Program-made: the position numbers and the translations under genes
Part shown: positions 17,497 to 26,636 of the stretch, in pieces
Position numbering within the stretch: the first letter of the stretch is position 1
How the letters are laid out: every line of letters starts with the position of its first letter
Assembly (NCBI RefSeq): GCF_023700755.1
Contig: NZ_JAMKOJ010000003.1
Span: 62,001-126,000, forward strand
Direction of reading: 5' to 3'
From: Allorhizobium sonneratiae
Lineage (GTDB): Bacteria; Pseudomonadota; Alphaproteobacteria; Rhizobiales; Rhizobiaceae
Length of the DNA stretch: 64,000 bases
The notes under the pieces: generated by a model
Told to the model about the DNA's origin: nothing
The model's database searches: none
Seen by the model: the letters and a program-made list of their open reading frames with translations, nothing else

Positions 17497-17921
17497 GTCT
17501 CCCTTGCCGGCAACCGCTCGCTTGTTGCCCGTTGAACCTTTCCCCTGAAGGGGTCTCCTTGCCGCTCCAAAACCGGCATTCTCACGCCCTGCAGTCTCAA
17601 GCCATGGCAGCTTGTGACGCTTTTTAAAGACCGGCACAAGCACAAACCGGTTTCTCTCAGGGTTATGTTGATGCAAATCGGTGCCTGTCGCGGGCAGAAG
17701 AGGCCGAAAACCGCTGGTCTTTGTCGCAAATTCTGACGCACGCTTAAAATTCTGCATGAACTTGGGCATGGAGGGGGTAAAACACAAGATCAGGATGGTG
17801 TTTCTGGCGATTTATCCAAGAGAAATCCGGCTTGTTCCGGCCATAGTTTATCCTATGTATAGTCTGCGCCTTCAGCCGGCAGGTGAGGGCGCGACGCGGC
17901 AAAAGCGCAGGAGGATGTGCG
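17497..17921. other. Divergent promoter region between mnhA and msrB
   Basis: 425 bases between the starts of the antiporter operon and msrB. A short hairpin-like CCCCTGAAGGGG lies near 17546-17557. Frames crossing it have unlikely composition. No known operator was recognised. Confidence 0.5.
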
Positions 17922-18329
17922 ATGAGCGAGGACAAATCCGTAACGATGAGCCTGAGCGATGCCGAATGGCGGGAGCGTTTGACGCCGGAACAATACCGCA
18001 TTCTGCGTGAGCATGGCACCGAACGCGCCTTTACCGGCCCTTACTGGGACAGTCATGAGCATGGGCTTTATCGTTGTGCCGGCTGCGGCAGCGAACTCTT
18101 TTATTCTGACACCAAATTTGATGCCGGCTGTGGCTGGCCGAGCTATTTTGAGCCGGTGAAACCCGATGCCGTGACCGAACATCGTGATGCTTCCTACGGT
18201 ATGGTGCGCACGGAAATCCGCTGCGCCACCTGTGGCGGTCATCTGGGTCACGTCTTTCCCGATGGGCCGAAGCCGACAGGATTGCGCTATTGCATCAATG
18301 GTTATGCCATGGTGTTTGAGCCAGGCTGA
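17922..18329 (+). CDS. msrB: Peptide-methionine (R)-S-oxide reductase
   Basis: 135-residue cytosolic repair enzyme that reduces the R form of methionine sulfoxide in proteins with thioredoxin. Catalytic Cys124 lies in [10 protein letters not shown]; four zinc cysteines are at 52, 55, 101 and 104 (CAGC and CATC). GWPSYFEP and [12 protein letters not shown] are the other family motifs. The start at 17922 has AGGAGG upstream; a longer frame begins 13 codons earlier. Single-gene unit followed by an inverted repeat at 18460. Confidence 0.96.
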   Translation: MSEDKSVTMSLSDAEWRERLTPEQYRILREHGTERAFTGPYWDSHEHGLYRCAGCGSELFYSDTKFDAGCGWPSYFEPVKPDAVTEHRDASYGMVRTEIRCATCGGHLGHVFPDGPKPTGLRYCINGYAMVFEPG

Positions 18330-18459
18330 GCAAGGCCTTGCCTTTGTGCCCTGTCACGGCACCCCGCCTGTGGTAGGGCCGTCGCAAACATGATGTATAT
18401 GGCGCTCACAGCGGCTGAGTCATTTTATTCATCAACCGTTTCCGATGAAGGGAATGATT

Positions 18460-18498
18460 GTTTATAGCGTTTCCGTGAAACATGGAAACGCTATAAAC
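18460..18498 (+). terminator. Long inverted repeat, probable terminator
   Basis: GTTTATAGCGTTTCC and GGAAACGCTATAAAC are perfect 15-base arms around a nine-base loop, followed by a T-rich run on the plus strand (CTTTTGTTTTTATTTATTTTT). It lies between the convergent msrB and DUF2336 genes and may end both. Its AGCGTTTC core also recurs in the family's intergenic repeats. Confidence 0.7.
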
Positions 18499-18531
18499 TT
18501 TTGTTTTTATTTATTTTTCTTGTTCAATGCT

Positions 18532-19485
18532 CTAGCCCGTCTGCGCCGCCGGTTTCGCCAGTGCTGGTCCCTTGTGCTGAAATGTGTAGCTGTCGGCCCT
18601 TTGCCAGGCCTGAAGCCGTTCAGCGCAATCGCGGCCGTCAAGGGAGGCAATCAGGCGCGCCAGCCTTGGTTCGCCCTGGTCTTTCTCTGTCAGTTCCGGA
18701 TAAAAACGCGGCAGAATGAAAATGATGTCCTGCAGCGCCATGGCAAGCCCCATCAGGGCTGTGGCGAGCTGACGACCGGAGGGATCGGCCAGGATGCGTT
18801 CGGCCAGAAAGCGGCTTGCGCCCAGCGCATCGGCAAGCGCCGTGATAAAGCCTGCGACATGGCCCTCTCGGGCAAAACGCACCAGAAGCGCCGTCTGAAG
18901 CTCCGTGATCCGGCTCAGGCCGAGCCGGTCATCGTCCGGTCGGTGCAGATGGCGATCCAGCGCCTTGATCGCCTGGCGCAAACTTTCCTCGCGGGCAAGG
19001 CGTTGCTTTTCAGAGATGGTGTTCGCCTTTGGTGTCGGCTTCTGAGGGGAGGGTTCTGTCGCGCGCACAGGGATGCGTCTGTCGGGCGCTTCGGTCAGGT
19101 CGCCGCCATCCTCTTCCCGCTTCATTGCCAAAGGTGTGACGAAGCGCAGGCCCGCCAGCGCATCGATCACGATTGGCGAGAGGTTTTCCCGCGCGGCGAT
19201 GGCTTTGGCATGCTCCTTCCCTTGCGTCCTGGCGATAGTGATCAGCATGTCCTCGGTGAGGCAGGGAGAGGCGACAAGAAAGGGAGCTGCGACATGGGCA
19301 GGCTGGCAGGCAATGAAAAAGGCAATGCTTTTCGGCACATGCGGGGAGCGTGACAGGGCCGAGACCGCTTCGCGCCGTGCCTCGGGCGATGAGGATTGAA
19401 ACAGCGGCTGGAACAATATGGCAAACTGCTTCAGATCGTCCTTGCGGGGATGATCCAGACTTTCGAAACTCGATACCGTGGCCAT
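18532..19485 (-). CDS. DUF2336 domain-containing protein
   Basis: 317-residue soluble, helix-rich protein. The opening SFESLDHPRKDDLKQFA and SSSPEARREAVSALSRS fit the DUF2336 family of alphaproteobacteria, built of HEAT-like helical repeats; no reaction is known. A charged, proline-rich linker (about residues 145-175) separates an N-terminal from a C-terminal helical part. Start at 19485 is preferred because AAGGA lies upstream and the family begins there; a start 25 codons upstream lacks a ribosome site. A near-consensus CtrA site is found upstream at 19601. Confidence 0.7.
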   Translation of the reverse strand: MATVSSFESLDHPRKDDLKQFAILFQPLFQSSSPEARREAVSALSRSPHVPKSIAFFIACQPAHVAAPFLVASPCLTEDMLITIARTQGKEHAKAIAARENLSPIVIDALAGLRFVTPLAMKREEDGGDLTEAPDRRIPVRATEPSPQKPTPKANTISEKQRLAREESLRQAIKALDRHLHRPDDDRLGLSRITELQTALLVRFAREGHVAGFITALADALGASRFLAERILADPSGRQLATALMGLAMALQDIIFILPRFYPELTEKDQGEPRLARLIASLDGRDCAERLQAWQRADSYTFQHKGPALAKPAAQTG

Positions 19486-19857
19486 CAGCACCACGTCCTT
19501 TTTTCTGCCGATCCTTGGGTTTTCCAAAGCTCTGAATTGATGCTCCACGACATTACCCATACCAACGCAATACGAATTATTTCAAATTAGAGTGTAATCG
19601 TTAGCAAGCCATTAACCATCGGGGATGTTTAATAAGCAAAGCCGCATAAATGCGTATATCTTTACATATGCAGGCTCGTGAATGCAGAGGGGGTATTGTC
19701 CAGCGGCAGTAACCCCTTGGAGAAAGATGCAAAATGCCCTGTTGCATGCTCTTTTAAAGGGCTGGCGGGGATGCGTCGGCCCCAGGCGGGGCAGGGTGAG
19801 ATCCGTCTCTTCATCCGTCTCATAATCCGCGTCGGGCATCGGGTTTTGGAGAAGAGC
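19486..19857. other. Spacer upstream of DUF2336 gene
   Basis: 372 bases holding the control region of the DUF2336 gene, including the CtrA-like site at 19601-19616, and on the right the region before a small plus-strand gene. Frames here have poor composition. Confidence 0.5.
19601..19616. promoter_or_regulatory. CtrA-type binding site, one mismatch
   Basis: TTAGCAAGCCATTAAC fits TTAA-N7-TTAAC with a single mismatch in the first half. It lies 116-131 bases before the preferred start of the DUF2336 gene (41 before the alternative start). Confidence 0.45.
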
Positions 19858-20046
19858 ATGGCTGAGATCGTCAAGTTGAAAGACCATCAGGAAGCACGGG
19901 TGCCAAAGACTGTGGGCAGGCCCGTGGAAGCGCGCATCCTGTTGTTTACCGGCGTGCGCTATATGCGAGAACCGCGGCTGATCGGTGCGCCCGCCTTGAC
20001 CGGGAGAGTGACGCCACCGCAAGATCGCCACCCTTACGAAGGATAA
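19858..20046 (+). CDS. Small conserved-looking hypothetical protein
   Basis: 62-residue basic protein. The ILLFTGVRYMREP segment resembles a short motif I recall from small hypothetical proteins of Rhizobiales, but no domain or function is known. Start ATG 19858 is preceded by GGAGAAG at suitable spacing. The frame is open for 60 codons upstream with poorer composition, so the short form is preferred. It converges on the bestrophin gene, 42 bases away. Confidence 0.5.
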   Translation: MAEIVKLKDHQEARVPKTVGRPVEARILLFTGVRYMREPRLIGAPALTGRVTPPQDRHPYEG

Positions 20047-20088
20047 GGGTCTGGTTCTCCTGTGCGTTTATAAAAATCAAAGCTCTCT

Positions 20089-21012
20089 TTACAACAATAC
20101 ATTGCGATAGGGTTGTGGCGTTTCCGGCAGATCCGTATCGCCAAGCGCTTCCTTCAGGCTGATCTCGATCGACGTTGCAATGGCACCAATCGGCAGATCA
20201 TTGGGCAGTATGCCGAAAGGCTCTTCCAGCTCGTCTCCCAGCGCATCGAGGCCGAAAAACGTGTAGGCCATCAGCCCGCTTGCCAAAGGCGTCAGCCATC
20301 CAAGAATATCGTCGAAGCCGAAGGGCAGGAGCAGGCAGAAGATAACGGCCGTGCGATGCACAAGCAGCGTATAGGCAAAGGGAACCGGCGTGCTGCGAAT
20401 GCGCTCGCAGGCGCCCTGCACCGCAGCCATTTCCTCCAGACGCAGATCGAACATCGCAAGTTCCACATCGCTGAGCGCGTCCTTTGCCCTGAGACCGGCA
20501 AGAAGGCTGCCAGCCCGGCGCAATATCAGGTCCGGCACATTCCGGCTTGTCGCTATCGCCTCCGGGTTCAGCGTGTTGAATGCGGCGACGTGTTTGTCCT
20601 CGGGTCTGAGATGGCTGACGAGCGCATGGGCAAAATCGACGATCGACAGCAGCAGCTCGCGTTTTTCACGGGCGAGGTTGCGGGCATCGAAAAGGGCCGT
20701 CTGACGGGCCAGCCCGCGGGCGGAGATCAGCAATTGGCCCCATTGCTTGCGGCCCTCCCACCAGCGGTCGTAACAGGCATTGTTGCGAAAGCCGAGAAAG
20801 ATGGACAGCGTCACCCCCATCAGGGCCAGCGGTCCGCCGCTGAAGCTCGGCACATAGGCCGGAGCATAACGATGCGCGGCCACCACCAGCGCGGAAAGCC
20901 CCGTGACAAACAGCACCCGCATCAGAATTTTGGGCACAATGGAGCCGCGCAGGATAAAGAACAGCAGCAAAGGGCCGGGACGATCACGGACAATCATGCG
21001 GTCTTCTCTCAA
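20089..21012 (-). CDS. Bestrophin-family ion channel protein
   Basis: 307-residue membrane protein of the bacterial bestrophin (UPF0187/YneE) family. Marks are SIFLGFRNNACYDRWWEGRKQWGQL near residues 70-95, conserved in all members, PFAYTLLVHRTAVIFCLLLPF and LDALGDELEEPFGILPNDLPI, the last being the acidic cluster that binds calcium in animal bestrophins. Bacterial homologues form pentameric channels in the inner membrane. It lies 17 bases downstream of the deacetylase gene on the same strand, so the two are probably co-transcribed. Confidence 0.92.
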   Translation of the reverse strand: MREDRMIVRDRPGPLLLFFILRGSIVPKILMRVLFVTGLSALVVAAHRYAPAYVPSFSGGPLALMGVTLSIFLGFRNNACYDRWWEGRKQWGQLLISARGLARQTALFDARNLAREKRELLLSIVDFAHALVSHLRPEDKHVAAFNTLNPEAIATSRNVPDLILRRAGSLLAGLRAKDALSDVELAMFDLRLEEMAAVQGACERIRSTPVPFAYTLLVHRTAVIFCLLLPFGFDDILGWLTPLASGLMAYTFFGLDALGDELEEPFGILPNDLPIGAIATSIEISLKEALGDTDLPETPQPYRNVLL

Positions 21013-21029
21013 TCAAAAGATGCGGTTCG

Positions 21030-21806
21030 TCAATTCATCGGTTTGACCGGGGTAGGCGGTGCAACCGCTCCCTCGTTCAGATGTACGAAGACCACGCCGC
21101 GAGCCTTGAGCGCCTTCAACCCCGCCGACACGCCTTCACCGGCGGCGTGGGTGGGCTGATTGATATGGGCAATCAGCACATCGCCGTTTTTTGCGCGCAG
21201 AAACTGCTGCTCGGCCTGTTTCGCTCCCAGCAGCGAGCCGGAATCGCCATTGATCGAGAAGCCGCCGATCTCGTAGCCCATGCGGCGGATTTCAGCCATG
21301 GCGGAGGGGGAATATTTGGCGGTCGCATCGCGATACCATTTGGGGGATGGAAACCCGGCGGCGATGATGGCGGCTTTGCCGCCTTCTACTTCCTTTGCCA
21401 CCGCTTCAGGCGATCCGGCAGAGGGGATGCCATAGACCTTTGTCGGATAATCGACAGCGGGAATATGGTTTTGTCCGTGATTTTCCACCTCGAACAGGTC
21501 CGGCCGGCTTTTCAGAATGGCAACTGCCTGCGGATTGGTCCTGATCCAGCGGGCGGTGACGAAAATCGTCGCCTTGATATTGTCATTCACCAGCGTGTCG
21601 AGAATGCGCATATCCGTCCGGCCCATGCAGGCATCAAGCGTCACGGCCACATGCGGCGGCCCGCTTTTGGCCCGCGGCACATGCAGAACCGGCTCGACCA
21701 GCCCGTCTTTGGCCGCTTCGGCAAAAGGGGCGCACTGGAAAAAGGTGAAAGCCGTAAGGCTTGCAAGAACAGGCAGGAAAAGGCGCATGAGAAACCGTTG
21801 CTTCAT
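21030..21806 (-). CDS. Polysaccharide deacetylase family protein, exported
   Basis: 258 residues: an N-terminal signal peptide (MRLFLPVLASLTAFTFFQCA region) and a NodB-homology domain. The first NodB motif, usually TFDDG, reads TLDACMG, so the catalytic Asp is present but the second, metal-binding Asp is replaced by Ala. The second motif HxxxH is present as HGQNHIPAVD and WYRDATAKYSPSAM corresponds to motif three. This TLDAC variant suggests a distinct subgroup; activity on chitin-like or peptidoglycan sugars is not assured. Start at 21806 fits the signal; one at 21788 is also possible. Confidence 0.8.
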   Translation of the reverse strand: MKQRFLMRLFLPVLASLTAFTFFQCAPFAEAAKDGLVEPVLHVPRAKSGPPHVAVTLDACMGRTDMRILDTLVNDNIKATIFVTARWIRTNPQAVAILKSRPDLFEVENHGQNHIPAVDYPTKVYGIPSAGSPEAVAKEVEGGKAAIIAAGFPSPKWYRDATAKYSPSAMAEIRRMGYEIGGFSINGDSGSLLGAKQAEQQFLRAKNGDVLIAHINQPTHAAGEGVSAGLKALKARGVVFVHLNEGAVAPPTPVKPMN

Positions 21807-21950
21807 CGAATCATGGTGACTGGAACATCGAAACCTTGAGATGATCTGTCCAGACGGCAAAGGCAACGGTCATCAGATCCGCCGTCACCGTCATGGTTTT
21901 CGCTGCGATGCTCTTTCTCAGAATGCGATGAAGCCTGATTGCGGTTTATA

Positions 21951-22226
21951 TCAGGCTGGTGGATGCACCAGAAGTGCAGTCAGACGCGCGACAATCGGAC
22001 GCACCATGAAGACGGCCAGAAATGCCATTGGCATGGCTGTCTGCCAGGAGCGCCAGATACGCAGTGCCAGATCCTCAGTAATGCCGCCATTGACCGAGGC
22101 AATGGCCGCACACATGATCCAGGCCATCAAAAAGGCTGTCAAAAAGGCGGAAACCACCGGTGAAGACTTATGATGCAGCTTGTACCGCCGCTGCGCCCGA
22201 GACGATTGTTCTGGTGATTCGGTCAT
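21951..22226 (-). CDS. DUF2798 membrane protein
   Basis: 91-residue protein with a short basic cytoplasmic head (SRAQRRYKLHHK) and two membrane spans (SAFLTAFLMAWIMCAAIASVN and WRSWQTAMPMAFLAVFMVRPIV), matching DUF2798. Function unknown. It is divergent from the LysR-type gene with 126 bases between, the classical layout of a LysR regulator and its target. Confidence 0.82.
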   Translation of the reverse strand: MTESPEQSSRAQRRYKLHHKSSPVVSAFLTAFLMAWIMCAAIASVNGGITEDLALRIWRSWQTAMPMAFLAVFMVRPIVARLTALLVHPPA

Positions 22227-22352
22227 GACATATCCCCCTGTCGATCACTGATATGTGATATGATGCCGTCAGGTGAGAGAAGACGGTAGAGGGCTTGAAC
22301 CTTTAACACTCTTAAGTCAGACTTATGAATAAACGGGGTCTGTCGATAGATA

Positions 22353-23300
22353 ATGGACAATCTGCGCGGGATAGATAGTTTCATCAAGGCTGTCGAGGGG
22401 GGCAGTATCGCCGCCGCTGCCCGGCAATTGGGCATTACGGCAGCCGCCGCCAGCCAGAACATTGCCCGGCTGGAACAGGCACTGGGCACCCGGTTGCTGG
22501 TGCGCACCACCCGCCGTCTGGCATTGACGGAAGCAGGCAGGATTTATTTCGAGCGGGTGCGTCAGGTCATAACCGATCTCGATCTGGCACAGGCTGCGCT
22601 TGCCTGCCTGAACGAGCGACCGCAGGGCCGTTTGCGGGTTGCCTCATCCGCGGCCTTCGGCAGGCATGTGATTGCCCCTGTTCTCAAAGGCTTTTCCACG
22701 CTTTATCCGGATGTGTCCGTGGAGCTTGTTCTGGGGGATGAGTCCTTCGACCATATTCGTGACGACATCGACGTCAGCATCCGGTTTTATCCGCCCTCGG
22801 GTTCCGGCCTGATCACGCGGCGTCTCGGTTCGGTGCCAATCGTTATCTGCGCTTCGCCGGATTATCTGGCAAGACGCGGCACGCCGCGCGAGCCGGAGGA
22901 GTTGAAGCATCATGACTGCCTGCTGTTTCGCACCCCCTTCAATGGCCGTTTGCTGCCCTGGGGTTTTTTGCGCAATGGGTTGCGCTTCGAGCCCGATCTG
23001 CACGTGTCGATCATCTGCAACGATATCGACGCACTGGCGCATATGACCCTTGCGGGAGCAGGCATTTCGCGACTTGGTGCTTTCATTGCCCGCGATCTGG
23101 TTGAACAGGGCAGGCTGGTGGCGCTTTTTGCCACGGGCATGGCCCTAAGCGGGGCAGAAGCCGATCCTGAACCTCTTGATTTTCACATCTTCGTTCAGGA
23201 ACGGCAGGCCATGCTGCCGAAAGTCCGGTTGTTCATTGACTATATTGCCGATCAATGGCGCCAGCATCCGGTTTGGCCCTTAGGACCCCGCCAGGGGTAA
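22353..23300 (+). CDS. LysR-family transcriptional regulator
   Basis: 315 residues: N-terminal winged helix-turn-helix (residues 1-60, with SIAAAARQLGITAAAASQNI and the linker GTRLLVRTTRRLALTEAG), then a periplasmic-binding-like effector domain starting near residue 90 (GRLRVASSAAFGRHVIAP). The pattern is that of the CrgA/PecT-like LysR branch whose effectors are mostly unknown. The divergent DUF2798 gene is the likely target. Ends 34 bases before the convergent DUF930 gene. Confidence 0.92.
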   Translation: MDNLRGIDSFIKAVEGGSIAAAARQLGITAAAASQNIARLEQALGTRLLVRTTRRLALTEAGRIYFERVRQVITDLDLAQAALACLNERPQGRLRVASSAAFGRHVIAPVLKGFSTLYPDVSVELVLGDESFDHIRDDIDVSIRFYPPSGSGLITRRLGSVPIVICASPDYLARRGTPREPEELKHHDCLLFRTPFNGRLLPWGFLRNGLRFEPDLHVSIICNDIDALAHMTLAGAGISRLGAFIARDLVEQGRLVALFATGMALSGAEADPEPLDFHIFVQERQAMLPKVRLFIDYIADQWRQHPVWPLGPRQG

Positions 23301-23334
23301 AGACGCTCAGCTCCCCGTCAGGATCATCATCACT

Positions 23335-23724
23335 TCAATTATAAAGATAATACTGTTTCCATTTCGATTTCGGCACCATCGGACCAATCTGATACGTAAA
23401 GTGCTTGATATCGAGATGTTGGTTGCCGGTCTCGCAGCTGTATTTCAGGTGATACCATTCTTCGCGGCTGCGAAACACAGCGCCGGGTGCACTCAGCTTA
23501 TTGCCGGAGGCGTGAGTCTGGGAAAAGGTATAGGCAATCACCTTGTCCGGGCGGAATGTCTTGTTGTCCTTGGCAATCCGGCTCATGGCCTCCATGTCGC
23601 AGCGCTGTTCCAGTCTTTCGCCGGGGGAGAGTGCCTTTAACTGCCGGATCGTGGCGCTATCGAGCGCATGGGCTGCAGGAACGAACATTAATGGCAAAGC
23701 AAAACCTAAAACAGCACGTCGCAT
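23335..23724 (-). CDS. DUF930 domain-containing exported protein
   Basis: 129 residues with a signal peptide (MRRAVLGFALPLMFVPAAHA) and the DUF930 core: LSPGERLEQRCDMEAMSRI, then DKVIAYTFSQ and EWYHLKYSCETGNQHLDIKHFTYQIG. Two cysteines, in QRCDME and YSCETG, may form a disulphide. The family is restricted to Rhizobiales and its role is unknown. Start at 23724 is chosen for GAGGTG seven bases upstream; six more codons are open upstream. Confidence 0.82.
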   Translation of the reverse strand: MRRAVLGFALPLMFVPAAHALDSATIRQLKALSPGERLEQRCDMEAMSRIAKDNKTFRPDKVIAYTFSQTHASGNKLSAPGAVFRSREEWYHLKYSCETGNQHLDIKHFTYQIGPMVPKSKWKQYYLYN

Positions 23725-24049
23725 TGAAAAGCACCTCATCATTCACAATCCGCCGAAATCTATTGGTTCAGGCAGAGGTGTGCCAGCAACGAATGCGTGA
23801 AACTGCCGCTTGTAAACAGGACATGGACAGAGCGGCATTTCACCAGGCAGGGCTGGCCGGTGGTGAAAACGGCTTTTCTCTTGAACCGCATGGCAAGCCT
23901 GATTATTTCTCAAGCCAGATGTCTGCCTGATCCGGTGGAGGAGGTGTATATGCCTGTTCTGCCGTCGCCAGTCCGATTTGTTCCTGCATCGCTTGTTCGC
24001 ACGCGAAGACAATCCCGTCCGGGCCGATGCGCAAGACAGTGAGAGAGCC

Positions 24050-26176
24050 TTGACCTCGTCCAACGCAAAATCCCCGTTTTCCGGTCTTCCCACCCCGCCG
24101 AAAGCCGCCCAAAAGCCGCAGAGCGATACGCGCCACGGCATCACCCGCAGAGATGATTACGCATGGTTGCGGGCTGACAACTGGCAGCAGATGTTCAAGG
24201 ATACCTCGATCCTTGATCCGGAGATCCGCCGTCTGCTGGAGGCGGAAAATGCCTATATGGACGCGGCCATGGCCGATACGGGCAATTTGCAAAAGCAGCT
24301 TTTTGCCGAGATGAAGGGCCGGATCAAGGAGGATGACAGTTCCATTCCCGTGAAGGACGGCCCCTTTGCCTATGGTTCGGCCTATGTGACGGGCGGCGAA
24401 CAGCCACGCTATTTCCGCATTCCCCGCGACGGCGATGGGCAGGATGAAAGCCTGCGCGACATACTGCTTGATGGCGACAGGGAGGCGGCGGGCAAGGATT
24501 ATTTCCGCCTCACCGGCATCGACAATTCCAATGATCATCGCCTTGGCATCTGGGGCTATGACGACAAGGGGTCTGAATATTTCACCCTGCGCATCCGCGA
24601 TCTTGAAACGAAGCAAGACCTGCCGGATGTTTTGGAAAACACCGCTGGCGGCGGCGTCTGGGCGCCGGATGGCAAGAGCTTTTTCTATACGCTGCAGGAT
24701 GAGAACCACCGGCCGTCCAAGGTGTTCCATCATGTCATCGGCGAACCGCAATCGTCTGACCGGCTGGTTTACGAGGAAAAGGACCCCGGCTTTTTCATGG
24801 GCGTCGGCGGTTCGCTGCTGGATGACTTTATCTATATCGACATTCACGATCACGAGACCTCGGAATACCGGCTGATTCCCACCGGCAACCTGCTGGCCAA
24901 ACCCCAATTGGTGGCCGAGCGTGAAGAGGGCGTGGAATATTCCATGACCGAGGGCGGCGATGTCTTCTACATCCTCACCAATGACGGTGGCGCCAAGGAT
25001 TTCAAGATCATGGAAGCGCCGGTTTCGGCGCCGGGCAAGGACAACTGGAAAGAGGTCGTGCCGCATGAGCCGGGCCGCCTCATTCTCTCACATATGGCCT
25101 TTGCCCGCCATCTCGTCTGGCTGGAGCGGCGCGAGGGTCTGCCGGTCATCATGATTCGCGACCGCAAGAGCGGTGAGGATCATGCGATTGCCTTCAGGGA
25201 GGAGGCCTATTCGCTCGGCCTGCATGGCGCGGCCGAATATGACACCGATGTCATCCGCTTCTCCTATTCCTCGATGACGACGCCAAGCCAGCTTTTCGAT
25301 TACAATATGGCGACGCGTGAGCGCGTTTTGCTGAAAACGCAGGAGGTTCCCTCTGGCCACACGCCAGGAGATTATGTCACCCGCCGCATTTTCGCCAAGG
25401 CGCATGATGGCGAGGATGTGCCGGTGACGCTGCTTTACCGCAAGGATGTGGCGCTGGACGGCTCTGCTCCCTGCCTGCTTTACGGCTATGGCGCTTACGG
25501 CATCACCATTCCGGCGGGCTTCAATACCTCCTGCCTGTCGCTGGTTGATCGCGGCTTCGTCTATGCCATTGCCCATATCCGCGGCGGCAAGGACAAGGGT
25601 TTTCAGTGGTACGAAGACGGCAAGATGGAGAAGAAGGTCAATACGTTCAAAGACTTCATCGCCGTTGCCGATCATCTGGTCAAAGAGCGTTTCACCTCGT
25701 ATGCAAATATTGTCGCCGAAGGCGGCTCTGCCGGTGGCATGCTGATGGGGGCGGTTGCCAATATGGCGCCGGACAAATTCGGCGGCATCATCGCCGCCGT
25801 GCCCTTTGTCGATGTGCTGAACACCATGCTGGACGATACTCTGCCGCTCACCCCACCGGAATGGCCGGAATGGGGCAATCCGATCCTGTCGGCAGACGAA
25901 TATCGCTGGATTGCCGCCTACAGCCCCTATGACAATGTCGAGGCAAAACCCTATCCGCCAATGCTGGTGCTCTCCGGGCTCACTGATCCGCGCGTCACCT
26001 ATTGGGAGCCGACCAAGTGGGTGGCAAAGCTGCGCGAAAAGAGCCCGGAGGCCGGGCCATACCTCCTTAAAACCAACATGGCTGCCGGTCATGGCGGCAA
26101 ATCAGGCCGGTTCCAGCGGTTGGAAGAGGTGGCTTTTGAATATGCCTTCGCGGTGAAGGTGGCGAGAAAGATGTAA
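24050..26176 (+). CDS. ptrB: Oligopeptidase B (S9A serine peptidase)
   Basis: 708-residue cytosolic peptidase that cuts short peptides after Lys or Arg. An N-terminal seven-blade propeller (about residues 70-420) covers the C-terminal alpha/beta-hydrolase domain. The catalytic triad is Ser560 in GGSAGG, Asp646 in GLTDPRV and His681 in GHGGKSGR. YGYGAYGITIPAGFNTSCLSLVDRG and AHIRGGKDKGFQWYEDGK are typical. No ATG begins the frame: TTG at 24050 is chosen because the protein then starts like its relatives (TSSNAKSPFSGLP) with GAGAG upstream; a TTG 24 codons earlier is the alternative. A strong terminator follows. Confidence 0.92.
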   Translation: MTSSNAKSPFSGLPTPPKAAQKPQSDTRHGITRRDDYAWLRADNWQQMFKDTSILDPEIRRLLEAENAYMDAAMADTGNLQKQLFAEMKGRIKEDDSSIPVKDGPFAYGSAYVTGGEQPRYFRIPRDGDGQDESLRDILLDGDREAAGKDYFRLTGIDNSNDHRLGIWGYDDKGSEYFTLRIRDLETKQDLPDVLENTAGGGVWAPDGKSFFYTLQDENHRPSKVFHHVIGEPQSSDRLVYEEKDPGFFMGVGGSLLDDFIYIDIHDHETSEYRLIPTGNLLAKPQLVAEREEGVEYSMTEGGDVFYILTNDGGAKDFKIMEAPVSAPGKDNWKEVVPHEPGRLILSHMAFARHLVWLERREGLPVIMIRDRKSGEDHAIAFREEAYSLGLHGAAEYDTDVIRFSYSSMTTPSQLFDYNMATRERVLLKTQEVPSGHTPGDYVTRRIFAKAHDGEDVPVTLLYRKDVALDGSAPCLLYGYGAYGITIPAGFNTSCLSLVDRGFVYAIAHIRGGKDKGFQWYEDGKMEKKVNTFKDFIAVADHLVKERFTSYANIVAEGGSAGGMLMGAVANMAPDKFGGIIAAVPFVDVLNTMLDDTLPLTPPEWPEWGNPILSADEYRWIAAYSPYDNVEAKPYPPMLVLSGLTDPRVTYWEPTKWVAKLREKSPEAGPYLLKTNMAAGHGGKSGRFQRLEEVAFEYAFAVKVARKM

Positions 26177-26225
26177 GAAGAAGGCCATTCGCCTCGGAGA
26201 GGCGGGTATAGCTGGTCTTTGATAG

Positions 26226-26269
26226 AAAAAAACAGTTTGCAGTGAAAATCGACTGCAAACTGTTTTTTT
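26226..26269 (+). terminator. Rho-independent terminator after oligopeptidase B
   Basis: AAAAAAACAGTTTGCAGT and ACTGCAAACTGTTTTTTT form perfect 18-base arms around an eight-base loop, with the T run on the plus strand; the A run makes it bidirectional. Confidence 0.9.
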
Positions 26270-26636
26270 ATGATTTTTCCTATGCTGGATTATATTGAGG
26301 AGAGAGAAAATATACTTGATGCTTAGCCCTGTTTTAAAAATAAAGGATGGGCGTCTTCAAGACATGAGGTGAATTGTCATGTTTAATTTTTTAAGTGACA
26401 AAGTAGAGGATTTGGAAGCCATAAGATGAAATTATTGTAATACATGATTTTTGTCGTGTTTTCGTCTTCCGTTGTCGGTAGGGAGCCTGTTATCAGGTGA
26501 TCGACCTTTTTGTGCGGTGCACATTCCCAGTTTCCGGGTCCTCGCTCACCTGACGGCCCTGTGTTTTTCTGCGCGCATTTGCCCGCCAGGGAAAGCCTGA
26601 GTCCACGGTTTGAAATTCTAACGGAGTGTCATCCGC
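26270..26636. other. AT-rich spacer with two tiny frames
   Basis: The left part (26270-26460) is distinctly AT-rich. It contains two short open frames: 26282-26326 (14 codons, MLDYIEERENILDA) and 26379-26429 (16 codons, MFNFLSDKVEDLEAIR), the second preceded by GAGGTGA. They may be chance. The right part is the leader of the cytochrome gene. Confidence 0.45.

Noticed and set aside
16147-17535. 462-codon open frame on the plus strand
   Set aside because: Opposite mnhA; His/Gln/Gly-rich translation without hydrophobic core.
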